The notes beneath the pieces are model-generated. The model searched no databases. It saw nothing but the letters and a program-made list of their open reading frames with translations, and was not told where the DNA came from. The position numbers and the translations under genes were made by a program. 64,000 nucleotides of DNA from Apostichopus japonicus (lineage: Eukaryota; Echinodermata; Holothuroidea; Aspidochirotida; Stichopodidae): the NCBI RefSeq assembly GCF_037975245.1, contig NC_092572.1, positions 28,815,989 to 28,879,988 of the forward strand, given 5' to 3'. Shown here one piece after another: positions 1-12,142 of the stretch (position 1 is its first letter; each line of letters begins with the position of its first letter).

Positions 1-83
1 CTTGTAAATACTCTTAATTAAAGCTTAGATGATATTCATACGTCGTATGTGAATCCATCTTAGCTAGTTCAAGAAACGTATTA

Positions 84-330
84 ACGTATTAACGTAGAAA
101 CGCCGGCGTCTCCCAGTCATGAGATCCCCGGTTCGATTCCCCGCCGACAGCAATGTGTGTCGTCTGGCAAGGGTGTTGTTCAATAACAACATCCCGACAT
201 GGACGTTAAATGGATGTGTGCCGAGAGATTGGCTTCGGTCAGCTTGCGAGTCTACAAGCCTCCATGGCTTCTTTCGCGAGTTCCTGCTTGCGGGAAGATC
301 ACATACACATACATACATACATTATGTTCT
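84..330 (+). repeat. tRNA-derived SINE-like fragment
   Basis: A perfect RNA polymerase III B-box (GGTTCGATTCC) lies at 130-140 in a tRNA-like context (ATCCCC before it, CCGCC after it). About 150 bases of unrelated body follow, ending in a short (CATA)n-like run at 301-324. That order (tRNA-like head, body, simple-repeat tail) is the usual SINE layout. I could not find a convincing A-box upstream, so the head may be 5'-truncated or the element may be an old copy. The open frames across it on both strands are chance. Confidence 0.5.
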
Positions 331-3300
331 AATGAGGTCCAAATAATGACATCTTGTCATAATAGTAAAAATAACGCATAATTTTGATATAAACATAACT
401 CCAAAATTAAAACTTCATACTTTGTAAGTCACTTTACCTTAGTGAGTACAAAGAAAGCATTTTTTTTAAGTTGAGTTCAAAGCTCATGAGAGGTCAATAG
501 TGGTCAAAGTCTGATACTGTTGTCATGACGATCCCTCAAATATTGAAACTTGATTAGGCTGAATGTGTGGTATAGAGATCCATATTCTTGAGTACAAGAA
601 TCATTCTGTATTAATGGAGGTAAAGATCGTTTAAGGTTAAAAGTGATATAAGTCTGAGAATCATGGAATCACCATAACTCCAGAGGTGCGACTTGAATGA
701 ACTAAATAATTTTAAGTAGATTCACCTGGGTCAGTACAAATATATTGCTTTTAATGAGGTCAAAGGTCATTCTATATAAGACGTCAATGTCACTGATTCA
801 TTCAGGACTCGCCCGTGTGTAGAAACAAACAGGTATAGTAAGCACACAGACCTATAAATATAGTAATACTCATTGTTGAAATCTCAGTATTCATGAATGC
901 GACCGCAAATCTAATTTTAAATTATTTATCTCTCTTCATAATGAAGCTATAGGTTTGCGCTCTCGTATTTGAGGCTGTGGAATATGAATATTAGAAGTAA
1001 TGAGAAAAAATGCGGAATTTATATATTTTAAAATTCAAAAGTAAGTCTTATAGTGTGTTTGTGGGTGGGTGTGTGTTAGGTTGTTTTTTGAGATACACTT
1101 CATAGTAAAAGGCAGTGCGTTTGCTGATAAATGTAAACAACCGTTTTTTGTGAGTTATACATTTGGCATTGGCGGCAACAAGTTCGTTTTTAAAACATCG
1201 TTTCACGACAGCAAATAGTCTTAAGGAAACCTCACGATAGAGAAGAATATCAAACAACATTAACAAGTGAAATCCAAAACCTGTCAGTCAGAAGTTTGAA
1301 ACTGAAACTAGAAGGATTATCCCGTTCTTAAATTTAGATTAAGAAGTAAATAAAACCGTTGTATATCCATGTCACTATATACATCAGCGCTTTGACTGCT
1401 ATGGTGCAGACAGATGGTGGTAACTAGAAACATGCAGTAAAAAGTCATCTGGAGGTAAATAAGTAGCTCCATCTATTGTCGACGGACATGACTTAGATAC
1501 TGACATGCAGCTTTCTTTAAATTCACTAGCTTAGACAGAGAAATGGCTTAGTGGCGTGGCATACGGTTCATCAATTGTTAATTTAACGTCCCCTCTGTTT
1601 TTTACGATCGATTCATCGGCGTCTGCAGCAAATATCTGAGCGGTAAAACAAACATCGGGATCTCGATAACCGGTTCATGATTGATTTACATTCAAAGAAT
1701 CAGCATGTTAACTGCTTAACCGTCAAATATATTCCAAAGAGGCCCGGCGGGGTTTAAAGGGCCAAGCCCTCAGACATTGAAGCGTTTTAAAATATTTAAG
1801 TGGGGTAAAGTAAGGAGCAAAAGCCCCCCACCCCGCCCCCCGATATTAGTTCGCTTTAATTATATACCCTTTTGGTGGACTTACGAAGAGACGTATTTCA
1901 TTGTAACTGTACGTAGCTAAGAAGGTGAATATATTTGGGGGGATTTTTGAACGTTGTCTATGGCGGATGGGTGCAAGGTTAATTTATTTTCGTTGGGATC
2001 CGCCTTACCAGACTATTTACGCCGCGGTGTTATTTCTTCTTAAGAGGATCATTCCTTTGGGATGTTTTTTTAGCCCTGCAGTGTCCTGGATCTGTGGAGG
2101 TTTGGATATTCTTGTTCTCGAATAGCGCTTTGAAACACACACACACACATACTACTTTTCAGAGAGATTTTGTTTTATATCACCGGAATTTGTTTAAAGC
2201 CCTGGTGGGGGGGGGGGGGTGACGAATTCACCAAAAGCTGTTAAAGTGTGAGAAATTCCTTCGCAGAGACTTGGAAGCATAATAATAAATGTGAGAGAAA
2301 TGAAGTACATTTACATTAAGGGTACAAATAAATAATTGTAATCCCGATTCGATATTAGTGAACACAATCAAGTGCTGAAACACTAACCAAGAGACAAACC
2401 GCACCGCTCCAACACCTCTCAAGGGGTGTAAAACTAGCCTGAATTAGGTGTGATTGCCCCACCGCTCCCATTGATTGGTTGAATGTATGCTCCGTGTGAT
2501 CCTCGTAGACTAGAATTTCCAATCAAACATTAATGTATCATTTTACTTTTATTATTGATCTTATTGAAAAGATGTCATACGGATAAAACGCCAAGTTTAT
2601 CTATGAATGATTAGCCAAGTTTATTATTTACCTTTAACGTACCATTAAAGTAGTTTGTCGTATAAATGAGGTATTTGTATGATTTGATTAGTGAACAATG
2701 AAGAGCTGTAGATATTTTAAACGAAGTATAAGTTACCTATAGGCATTTCTCATGCCATATACAACCGTTATATGTCTTTGAAATATCCATATTATACTTG
2801 AACCACATGGACCTTTACGCATGACCCCTTCCACAAATCTATCTTATATGGTTCGCATTTCCGGTTTGGAGCTTAGAGACTGAACAGATTAACGTTGTAC
2901 ATGAGCAATATCATACATTTAGGTAATTCACTACAATACTCGTAATATTTGAAATTCCCTTCTGAATGTGCTTCTTTGTGGAGGATATAAGCGTAGGAAA
3001 GCGGGCCTTTAGTTCATGGAAATGCACTCTCTATATGATATATCATTACATTTAAGCCTATATTTGATAAGAATATGATGTACCCTACTGCGAAAAGCAC
3101 CTTGCGGCCGCTTTGTAGGGTGTAAAACTTGATTTGATAATGAATTGTGGAAGCCCGCCATCTATTTACATTACCGCTTTATTAACACTTATTAATCCAG
3201 CACACTAATTGCTATAGCGCCATCGAATTGAAAACTTTCGCCCTGTTGTGTTTGCTTGTAAAATCGTGCGGAGGTCCTGCATGCATGGATCACTTCTTTT

Positions 3301-4068
3301 CTGTTAGGTGTTGTGCTTCTGATAGTTGGCCAAGGGACAGGTATCTTCCGACCAAGAGAAATTCATTAAAGAACTCTCAAAAGAGGAAGAAGGATCAGTA
3401 TAGGGCGATATTGCCACGCATGCTGCAGAAAACAGCAAGCTTTGTGGAGAATTAAGGTCCTTAAGGTCAGCATATGGCCCCAAATTATAGCACGCTAAAA
3501 TTGCTAGAAGTTTTCAAAATGTACTTTCCTTCAGGTTTTTACTCTCCAAATTGTTCTCATACATTTTTAAGGAACACACAAGATGACTGAAAATCCGAGT
3601 GAGGAAAATTTCCTTGAAGGTTGACATTAAAACAGTGTAAGAATTTTGACCAAAGGTGACCGGCATATTTGAATATATAAAATATTTAGGCCAACAGCTA
3701 CAGTAGTATACCTTCAAGAGGTAAATTTCAATCCATTTAATTCTTTCAATAAAAGTAAGCAAAAAACTGAGCAAAAACAGCAAGGAAAAAAATCGCTAAG
3801 AAAGTAGGAAACGGGCGGGTAAGAAAGATATTGTATTATATATCATAAATATTTCCGCGATCGTTTCCATGAGGACGTATATACTTTGCTCGGATCCAAT
3901 TTCGAGTTCCCGCTATTTCACCGACTTTTTATAATTATAGGCCTACGGTCGATCCCGTCAAGAGGAATATGACTAATGCTCCATCTCTAATTTGTGATAT
4001 CATACGCTACGGCTTAATATTGTTGTCGTTGCGTCATATTACGCCATCCATGCATGCACCATATAGTG
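331..4068. other. Non-coding stretch, no gene recognised
   Basis: No open frame here has recognisable domain content or paired splice sites. It is AT-rich with a CA run near 2137-2148, a G run near 2208-2218 and a perfect nuclear-receptor DR1 motif at 757-769. Nothing else was identified. Confidence 0.6.
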
Positions 4069-4096
4069 CCATTCCGTAAGAATTCTTACGGAATGG
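4069..4096. repeat. 28-bp perfect palindrome
   Basis: The 12-base arm CCATTCCGTAAG at 4069-4080 is followed by AATT and then its exact reverse complement at 4085-4096. The symmetry continues imperfectly outward: GTG against TAC, then TTACGCC near 4039 against GGCGTAA near 4101. This could be a cruciform-forming site or the centre of a small fold-back element. Confidence 0.85.
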
Positions 4097-4299
4097 TACG
4101 GCGTAAATAGTTATATTAATTGCCACCTATTTTTAATTTTGCTGTACAACGATCCTATAGCTGTTCTTTGTTAATCTTTCCTGTCTTGCATTGCTTATTG
4201 CTTATTATTGTTGATGTATTAGCTGAAAATCGTTTAATTATTTAGCATTGGCGAAAGGAATGAACGGGAGGCGGCGGGAGAGCACATGTGGGGGATCAT

Positions 4300-5110
4300 C
4301 CAGGCGCTCTTCAATTTAAAGCCCGTTCCACGGGCCAATCTCATACAAAAAAGTCCTGTATATATTTAAAAACAAGTCCTGTGCATATGGAACAGGATTC
4401 CTTCCAAACGAACAAGAAATCCAAAGATTCCATGATGCATGTAGAGGAATCCTTCATTATAAGCATGCAGGATGTTGCCAAATCCTGGCATAAATCCTGC
4501 AGGATCCTGCATAAAATCGGCCCGCAGGTTCCTGCAGGATTTTGCAGGACTTTTTTTGTATGGTATCGCCTCACACGTAACGTACAGATCTGAGCTCGCA
4601 TTTAGAGCGAAATTCCTCTCAACGTACTCGATCCGTTATAATTGATTGTTTATAGTTGTTTGCTTATTTGCTTATCATATAGGCCTAGTTGTCTACAGTT
4701 TATTAAAATTGGCCTTTTGTACATTTTACTTGTTAATTGTTTCTTTTTTACGTTCTTTTCTTATAATTTGCACAGCTGGGATGGGCCGGTCAGCCTGAGA
4801 ATATATATAAACTTAATCACTAGCTTCTGAGTAACCTTATTAAGCCCTCGCGCCTCATTGATCCACAATTATTTTATTGCTTGTTTAATTCTTAATTTTA
4901 ATAATTAATAAATCACAGCATAATGTTCACCCGTGATCCGGGTGCTCGACGAAAGCCCGTCTTACGGGCCAATCGCTAATACTGTATGTCCTATGAATTG
5001 ATACACTCAATCGTGTAAATAAAATAGCTATTTCCATATCCCAGAGCTCGTGTTTAGGGCGAAATTCCTCTCAACATGTTCGCAAATATACTCGATCCGT
5101 TAGTTTGTTT
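4300..5110. repeat. Imperfect direct repeat, left copy interrupted by a MITE
   Basis: Two blocks recur in the same order. A block containing GCCCGT..ACGGGCCAATC is at about 4320-4340 and again at about 4955-4973. A block containing GAGCTCG..GCGAAATTCCTCTCAAC is at about 4592-4623 and again at about 5044-5076; both of these continue into a CTCGATCCGTTA-type motif. The space between the blocks differs because the left copy carries the 213-bp MITE at 4346-4558. The right copy approximates the pre-insertion state. Confidence 0.6.
4344..4560. mobile_element. Small TA-flanked MITE (Tc1/mariner-like by termini)
   Basis: The left end CAAAAAAGTCCTG at 4346-4358 is mirrored at 4545-4558 by its reverse complement with one extra T in the homopolymer. 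Both ends are flanked by TA (4344-4345 and 4559-4560), the target-site duplication of the Tc1/mariner group. The 213-bp interior has no coding potential and is rich in TCCTGCA/GGATCCTG motifs that partly repeat the terminal sequence. Superfamily is inferred only from the TA and the inverted repeats. Confidence 0.6.
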
Positions 5111-5310
5111 AGTTGTTTGTTTATTTGTTTATTTTTTGTTTATTATTTAGTATTGGGGAGGGTGCTTCAGCTTCCGTTATTTTCTTGTTTTTGTTATGAA
5201 AATGTACATTCTCCAGCGACTATATGCATAGTGTCTGACAACAATCTCCGTTACCATGGACACAGCCTTGTAAACTTGACCTAATATTGTACTTTTTTTG
5301 CCTTGTTTAG

Positions 5311-6103
5311 AGTTCATACTACACAGTTGCCCAGGTTTACCGGTGAAGGCGACTTGCTGTGCGATATGACGGTGGATTCTACCAAAGTTGCTGTTAGCGG
5401 TACCAACGAAGACACATCATTCATAGACCTGTTTGTATTAAACATTCCTGATTCTTCGTCGCCATTTATAACTCGGTTTTATTCTAAAGAATTTAAGAAT
5501 CCTTCAAGATGGCGGCCTCGTCGTTGTGTTTCATTCTTGGATGATTCTCGTATAGTCACTGTGTGTGATGATCAGTTGGATGTCTTCAATATCAAGACAG
5601 ACGACATACCCACATACAGTGATCTGTTACGCGATGAACCAGCCAAGTGTATGACTATCAGAGAGGAAGAGATATTTATTGGTTTGTCTTCTAACAAGGT
5701 GATTGTGTTTGATTTTAGTTTACATAAAATCAAGACAATCACCTTGGAAGGATTAGTAAGAGATTATCCTGTAGATATAACAGTTTATGGAGATAATCTG
5801 TTTATATCTACAGTCAAGTATAGAGCCATTAGATACAACATGGAGGGAGTGATGTTACATGAATACAACACACCAGGCTACTCACTAGCATACAGTATCA
5901 CTGTAAGCAGTGAGTTTGGTCTGGTGTTTGTATCATGTTGGTCTCTCCCTGCTGTTGCTGTTGTTGTTTACTCTCTCTCTGAGAATCATACATTGTTTAC
6001 TTTCCGAGTTATTAATGATTGGTTGAATAGAATCAGGATAAACGATGTAAACAGGTTTATGTTTACAGCAACAAGACGAGGAACACTGAGAGTATACAGC
6101 ACA
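5311..6103 (+). CDS. Beta-propeller-like exon, partial gene
   Basis: An uninterrupted 264-codon exon. It enters after a good acceptor (pyrimidine tract ending TTTAG at 5310) carrying two bases from an unseen upstream exon, and reaches a strong donor (GTAAGT at 6104) in phase 0; if unspliced, translation stops at 6119-6121. The protein has at least five degenerate blade-like repeats of about 40 residues, such as CVSFLDDSRIVTVCDD, VIVFDFSLHKIKTITLEG and RFMFTATRRGTLRVYST. They alternate hydrophobic strands with turn residues, as in WD40/NHL-type propellers. Canonical Trp-Asp endings are missing, so I do not name a family. It could be the C-terminal propeller of an upstream gene (for example a TRIM-NHL-like or NACHT-propeller protein), or a 5' exon of the downstream gene, since both its donor and the acceptor at 18998 are phase 0. 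I favour the first. Confidence 0.75.
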
Positions 6104-6446
6104 GTAAGTACAGTAGGATAGTGTAAACAAGTAAACATAGGAATTTTATTTTACATCTAGAATAATGAAAATAGGCTAGAAAAACTACCAAGTTAGGTAT
6201 CAGTGACTGCGAACATTTCTGTAGATTACGTTTATTTGTACTTTGTTTGCCAGTCTTAGAAATAATATGAAATTTGGGACTCAAATTTTTAGTTGAAATT
6301 TTGTTGCAAATTTCAAACTGCTGATTGAGGAACACACAGTCAATACTATAGGGAGTTTCATATCAAATATGACTTAGTGCCATTTTTTTATTCATTTCAC
6401 AGTACACAATCCAGCTTGCTAAGATTAGGTAATCCTACATAAGTGA

Positions 6447-8665
6447 ATACGAACATCTCCTAAGAGCACACTTATTGCTATTTTGTGGCAATATCAATAA
6501 ATTTAGTGAAAAAATGAATAGAAAATTTTAATAGGACTGAAGTAGCAAAACCTCTCATAGCAATTACATACATACAGCACAGGGTGAAGAAATTCCAAAA
6601 TCCTCTGAAATTTCTTGCATTATAAAAAACTGTGTAGACCTCCAATAGAAACATATTTGGGTTCTGTGCATACGAACATCTCCTAAGAGCACACTTATTG
6701 CTATTTTGTGGCAATATCAATAAATTTAGAGCAAAAATGAGAAGAAAATTTTAATAGGACTGAAGTAGCAAAACCTCTCATAGCAACACATACATACAGT
6801 ACAGGGCGAATAAATTCCAAAATCCTCTGAAATTTCTTGCATTATAAAAAACTGTGTAGAACTCCAATAGAACAATATTTGGGTTCGGTGCCTACGAACA
6901 TCTCCTAAGAGCACACTTATTGCTGTTTTAAGGCAATATCAATAAATTTAGAGAAAAAATGAGAAGAAAATTTTAATAGGACTGAAGTAGCAAAACCTCT
7001 CATAGCAACACATACATACAGTACAGGGCAAATAAAGTCCAAAATCCTCTGAAATTTCTTGCATTATAAAAAACTGTGTAGACCTCCAATAGAAACATAT
7101 TTGGGTTCCGTGCATACGAACATCTCCTAAGAGCACACTTATTGCTATTTTGTGGCAATATCAATAAATTTAGAGAAAAAATGAGAAGAAAATTTTAATA
7201 GGACTGAAGTAGCAAAACCTCTCATAGCAACACATACATACAGTACAGGGCGAATAAATTCCAAAATCCTCTGAAATTTCTTGCATTATAAAAAACTGTT
7301 CAGACCTCCAATAGAAACATATTTGGGTTCCGTGCATACGAACATCTCCTAAGAGCACACTTATTGCTATTTTAAGGCAATATCAATAAATTTAGAGAAA
7401 AAATGAGAAGAAAATTTTACTAGGATTGAAGTAGCAAAACCTCTCATAGCAACACATACATACAGCACAGGGCGAATAAATTCCAAAATCCTCTGAAATT
7501 TCTTGCATTATAAAAAACTGTGTAGACCTCCAATAGAAACATATTTGGGTTCGGTGCATACGAACATCTCCTAAGAGCACACTTATTGCTATTTTGTGGC
7601 AATATCAATAAATTTAGTGAAAAAATGAGAAGAAAATTTTAATAGGACTGAAGTAGCAAAACCTCTCATAGCAATTACATACATACATACAGCACAGGGT
7701 GAATAAATTCCAAAATCCTCTGAAATTTCTTGCATTATAAAAAACTGTGTAGACCTCTAATAAAACATATTTGGGTTTGATGCTAGAACATCTCCTAAGA
7801 GCACACTTATTGCTACACTTGTGGCAATATCAATAAATTTAGTGAAAAAATGAGAAATTTTTTAAAAAGGATTGAAAGCTGTAGCAAAACCTCTCATAGC
7901 AACACATACATACAGAACAGGGCGAATAATTTTCAAAATCCTCTGAAATTTCTTGTATTATAAAAAAACTGTGTAGACCTCCAATAGAAACATATTTGGG
8001 TTCGGTGCATACGAATATCTCCTAAGAGCACACTAATTGTTATTTTGTGGCAATATGAATAAATTTAGTGAAAAATGAGAAGAAAATTTTAATAGGATTG
8101 AACTTCTCATAGCAATTACATACATACAGCACAGGGCAAAAAAATTATAAAATCCTCTGAAATTTTCTTGCATTATAAAAACTGTGTAGACCTCTAATAA
8201 AGCATATTTGAGTTTGATGCATTAGAACATCTCCTATGAGCACACTTATTGCTATTTTGTGGCAATATCAATAAATTTAGAGAAAAAATGAGAAGAAAGT
8301 TTTAATAGGATTGAAAGCTGTAGCAAAACCTCTCATAGCGAGTAGCAACACATACATACAGTACAGGGTGAATAAATTCCAAACTCCTCTCAAATTTCTT
8401 GAATTATAAACACTGTAGACCAGTTCTAGACCTCCAATAGAAACATATTTGGCTTCGGTGCATACAAATATTTCCTAAGAGCACACTTATTGCTAGTTTT
8501 TGGGCAATGTTAATAAATTTAGAGAAGAAATGAGAAGAAAACTTTGATAGGATTAGAGAAGCAAAACCTCTCATAGCAACACATACATACAGAACAGGGC
8601 AAATAAATTCCAAAATCCTCTGAAATTTTCTTCCATTATAAAAACTGTGTAGACCCTTAATACAG
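6447..8665. repeat. Tandem satellite, 222-bp unit, about 10 copies
   Basis: The motif CATCTCCTAAGAGCACAC recurs at about 6454, 6676, 6898, 7120, 7342 and 7564 with exact 222-bp spacing. Diverged versions follow near 7789, 8012, 8227 and 8467. Every unit also contains an AACCTCTCATAGCAA block, a CATACATACA run and a CCTCTGAAATTTCTTGCATTATAAA block. Units 1-6 are nearly identical, while units 7-10 carry indels, so recent homogenisation was confined to the left part. Because 222 is divisible by three, each unit throws the same roughly 62-residue minus-strand open frame; these are periodicity shadows, not genes. Confidence 0.95.
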
Positions 8666-10676
8666 TATTGTTACTAAGATTTAAAAAGTCTTGAAAACTC
8701 GCTCAGAAAAACTTATGTCCCTGCAGTCCATGAAAACATGCCCTTTAAAATACCCATACATGAACACACAATACTTAGTTATAATGACTCCTGACAAGAC
8801 ATTGGCCTGTACCCAACTGAAGCCCATAGTTATAGGTCAAGAAAGAAAAATTAAATTTATGATGAATTTTGTAGCTAATTATGAGCAGCAAATGACTGTC
8901 AAGTTCGGGAGCAGAAAATTTTGCAGTAAACTCTAACGGGGAAATCCCTCATTTAGTAATAATAACAACAACAAGTAGCACTCTAACCACTTCGGCCCAT
9001 TTGCAACTTCTGACTTAGACAACAGGTTGCCATGGCAACAAACACCTTTGTTTAGGCTGCATGTACCTAAGCAACCCCTTGGACTAAAAGTAGGCTACAA
9101 AGCAGAGACTATATCACAAAGAATATCAGCTTTATCTGGTCTGATGGAATCTGTACCAATTAGGAGTGACTATTAGGGCTGCTAATACTTGCTATCATTC
9201 TAACAAAACCTTAATAGAGCCTCAGTCCTATCTACTAAAATATATTGCTACAACTCTTTCAACCCAGAAGTTGACAGTAAGTTCAGCAAATCCTGTCACC
9301 ATGGCAACTAGTAAAAGTGTAGCACTGCATCATGGGATCTAAACATAGCTCGAATAGGTGACACTTATTACCAACTGAACAATAAAGATGAGTGCATTAG
9401 AGTGACGGGTAATGCTCGACATAATCACAGCAATACATAATAAAACTAATATCCCAATGTTGGCTCTCGTTGGACCAATAACCTGAAGCACTTTCAATTC
9501 TCTCACATTAATTCAATGTAGGTTAGGACATAGCTATACACAAATTATGGCTGAGGGAATATAAGTGCCATAATCAACCCTGTAAACAGCTATTAAACAA
9601 TGTTCAGTTAAAATGATACAGAATTTACACACAATACAATTTAGTAATTATATGCTGTACCTGTAGTCTCACTATAGCTGTTACTGGTATTAATTCCTAA
9701 ATAAATACATTCTTTGTGCATTCTGCCATCACAGGAGATCAATAAACTAATTAATTCAAATTACACTTAATAAAGGCTGGTACTCTGTGTGCACATTACT
9801 ATCACAGAACTAACCTGCATAGTGCATACATTCACAGGTAATATACAGAAGGTATGCACAATGAAACTGACTAGGCTCCTAAGGGGTTTGGGGCAGGGTT
9901 AAAAGATGAACTCTTTACCTGTATTGAAATTAATGTAACTAATTTCTAACAGTCTTCTAGCTTGTCTCTACTGCAGATGCATGACAGCTTGGAGTCTCTT
10001 GGTGAATGGTAGAGTTGCTTGCAAACTTAAGTGTTTTTTTTTAGAAATTTAAAACAAAGAAGCTTTGAGAGAAATTATTTTTCCCACCCTAGAGACAAGA
10101 TTTTACTTAAGCCTTAGTCACAAATTCTCCAGGAAGTAGGCAAACTGCCCACACCTTTAACTTATTCCTCCAGAGATTACACAGAACATGAAATAACTAT
10201 AAAGACTTAATCAAGAATGAAACAAAGCCTGACCTATGAGTACTGGATTTGGAATTATCATCGCCACAGTCCTAGGGATGTTTGGGATGTTTTCATCCTA
10301 TGATTCAGGAGAAGTGAATTTTTGAATCTTGCGCCAACTTAATCTAATATGATTTGAACATTGGAGAGTGACGTTGACGTTATCGCGTCACTTCGTTGGG
10401 GGGGGGGGGGCTGCAGGGATGCTATCATTAGCAAGCTACACTGTAGCGAGGAAAGTTAAAATTGCTGAAGTAAAATAGGGTGTATATGGAAATTTCCCTG
10501 TGAAGTTGCAAGTTAGCAACCTTTTGGAGAGCTAAAACTTTCCAGAGATCCCTACAGGTAACTAGTTCTTCTTCATAATATGTTCAATGTTGTTCAGATA
10601 TTTGATATTTGTGAGATATTTTGAATCACTTTTAATAGTTCCGGCAGAAAAGAGAGGCCTCTGTGACGTCATTACG
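8666..10676. other. Intergenic stretch, no gene recognised
   Basis: AT-rich DNA without domain-bearing open frames or repeated units that I can recognise. An isolated 81-codon frame at 8691-8936 has no recognisable family signal. Confidence 0.55.
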
Positions 10677-10824
10677 TTGTATTCACAGCCGTATGCAAAT
10701 TCTGTAGACATTCCTGTGTAGTGAATCAAGGCCAATCTTAGTGAGATCTTTTGTATTCACAAGCATACGCGAAGTCTATACACACTCTTGTGTAGCGTAT
10801 CAAGGCCAAGCTTTGAGTGAGATC
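10677..10824. repeat. Two-unit direct repeat, about 74 bp each
   Basis: TTGTATTCACA..GTATGC at 10677 and TTGTATTCACAAGCATACGC at 10751 begin two diverged units. Both run through a TGTGTAG..ATCAAGGCCAA block and end in GTGAGATCT. The offset is 74 bp. Function is unknown. Confidence 0.75.
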
Positions 10825-11120
10825 TGATCGAGTGTGACTGATGTGACGCACTGACGTCTTGGTTGTAGGCCGGTCCTTAGATTCAAATTTTCTGGCAGGA
10901 AGGGCCAACGTTTCAAGCACTCTATCACAAAAACTACAATTCATCATATGGCAAGGCTTAATAGTGAAATACTAAGACAAAATATGATATGACAGGAAGG
11001 ACTGGATCCCATTTTCCACTAGAAAATTCCTCTAACAAACAAGTCATAACAGAGCTTGTGGTAAAGCCTGCCAGAGACCACAAAGGGAACAGTGTGCTCC
11101 TCTTTAAAGCAAACAATGGG

Positions 11121-11508
11121 GCTAATGATCAGTGGTGTAGGAAGGTATTTTTGAGTTGGGGGGGAGGGCTGAAGACTGATGGCCAGCCTGGGAGAGGGGT
11201 CTAAGGGGACAGGGTGTCCCCCTCCCCTTTGGAATTTTTTTGCATTTCCAGGTGGCCTCAGATGCAATTTGGTGCAATATAGCACACTTCAACACCCGCT
11301 CCATTTTGTAAATAATTTTACATTTTCACCTGGCCTTAGATGCAATTTGGTGTTCCAAATGAGACTTTTTTCTCATTTGGAAATGGAAAAGGGGTTTTCT
11401 GACTTGCGAAGCGGGGGGGTGGAATGATACTTCTGCCCCCCGTATTTTTCACTGGGGGGCTGGCGCCCCCAGCCCCCACCCCGGTTCCTACGCCCTTGCT
11501 AATGATCA
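11121..11508. mobile_element. GGTGTAGGAA-type MITE with 11-bp target-site duplication
   Basis: GCTAATGATCA occurs at 11121-11131 and exactly again at 11498-11508, bracketing a 366-bp element at 11132-11497. The left end reads GTGGTGTAGGAAGG. The reverse complement of the right end reads AAGGGCGTAGGAACC. That gives a roughly 10-bp terminal inverted repeat (GGTGTAGGAA / GGCGTAGGAA, one mismatch). The interior is G-rich at the left, C-rich at the right, contains a roughly 20-base repeat of CTTAGATGCAATTTGGTG type twice, and has no real coding region. The superfamily is not assignable from termini alone. Confidence 0.8.
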
Positions 11509-12142
11509 TAGATTCACTGAACTCTGGGAAGACATAACTATGTAGAGAACAATAAGGACAAAATGGGAAAAAAGAGTGAAAGGGAATAGGTATGCTGTAC
11601 AGGGGACAAAACTATAGACACTAATATTGTGAAATGGATTGGTACTACAATATTCAATTTGACATACTGTACTCTCATTAGCTACACAATGGGTAGCACT
11701 GAATATGGATAAACAGTGTCTTTGTTGAAAAGTTATATTTTTTGACAGGATAAGTGGAATTAAAGGTCTGCTTTATTGCCTGGCTAAAATATCTTAAAAA
11801 CAAAATCAGTATGATCAGCACCATCACTTACATTTACCATTTGAGTTTGATCAGCTGCTGCAATGATCTACTCACATTTAACTGTACAGTTTGCATGCAA
11901 TGTGACCAAGGCTGCACCATATTCCTGAGTAGCCCTAGGGTATACATGATATCTCAAAATATAAAACATGGATGGATGGATTGTCTGCTTCTAGTATGTG
12001 GATAGCCAATATTGAGTAGATAATTTAATATATAGAGTGGAGGGTCATTTGAGGTCAGCAGAAGTCACAATGTCAAGCCAGTTAAATATAGTAGCCCAAC
12101 AAAGAAAATATGGATGTCAAACTTACTGTAGCAGGTGGATGC
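11509..12142. other. Intergenic stretch, nothing recognised
   Basis: No domain-bearing open frame or RNA gene was identified here. Confidence 0.5.

Noticed and set aside
6478-8613. Repeated roughly 62-residue minus-strand open frames rich in Cys and Phe
   Set aside because: They recur every 222 bp because the satellite unit is a multiple of three; no splice or start context is conserved.
6447-8665. Possible CRISPR array
   Set aside because: Whole 222-bp units repeat without unique spacers, in an animal-type genome.
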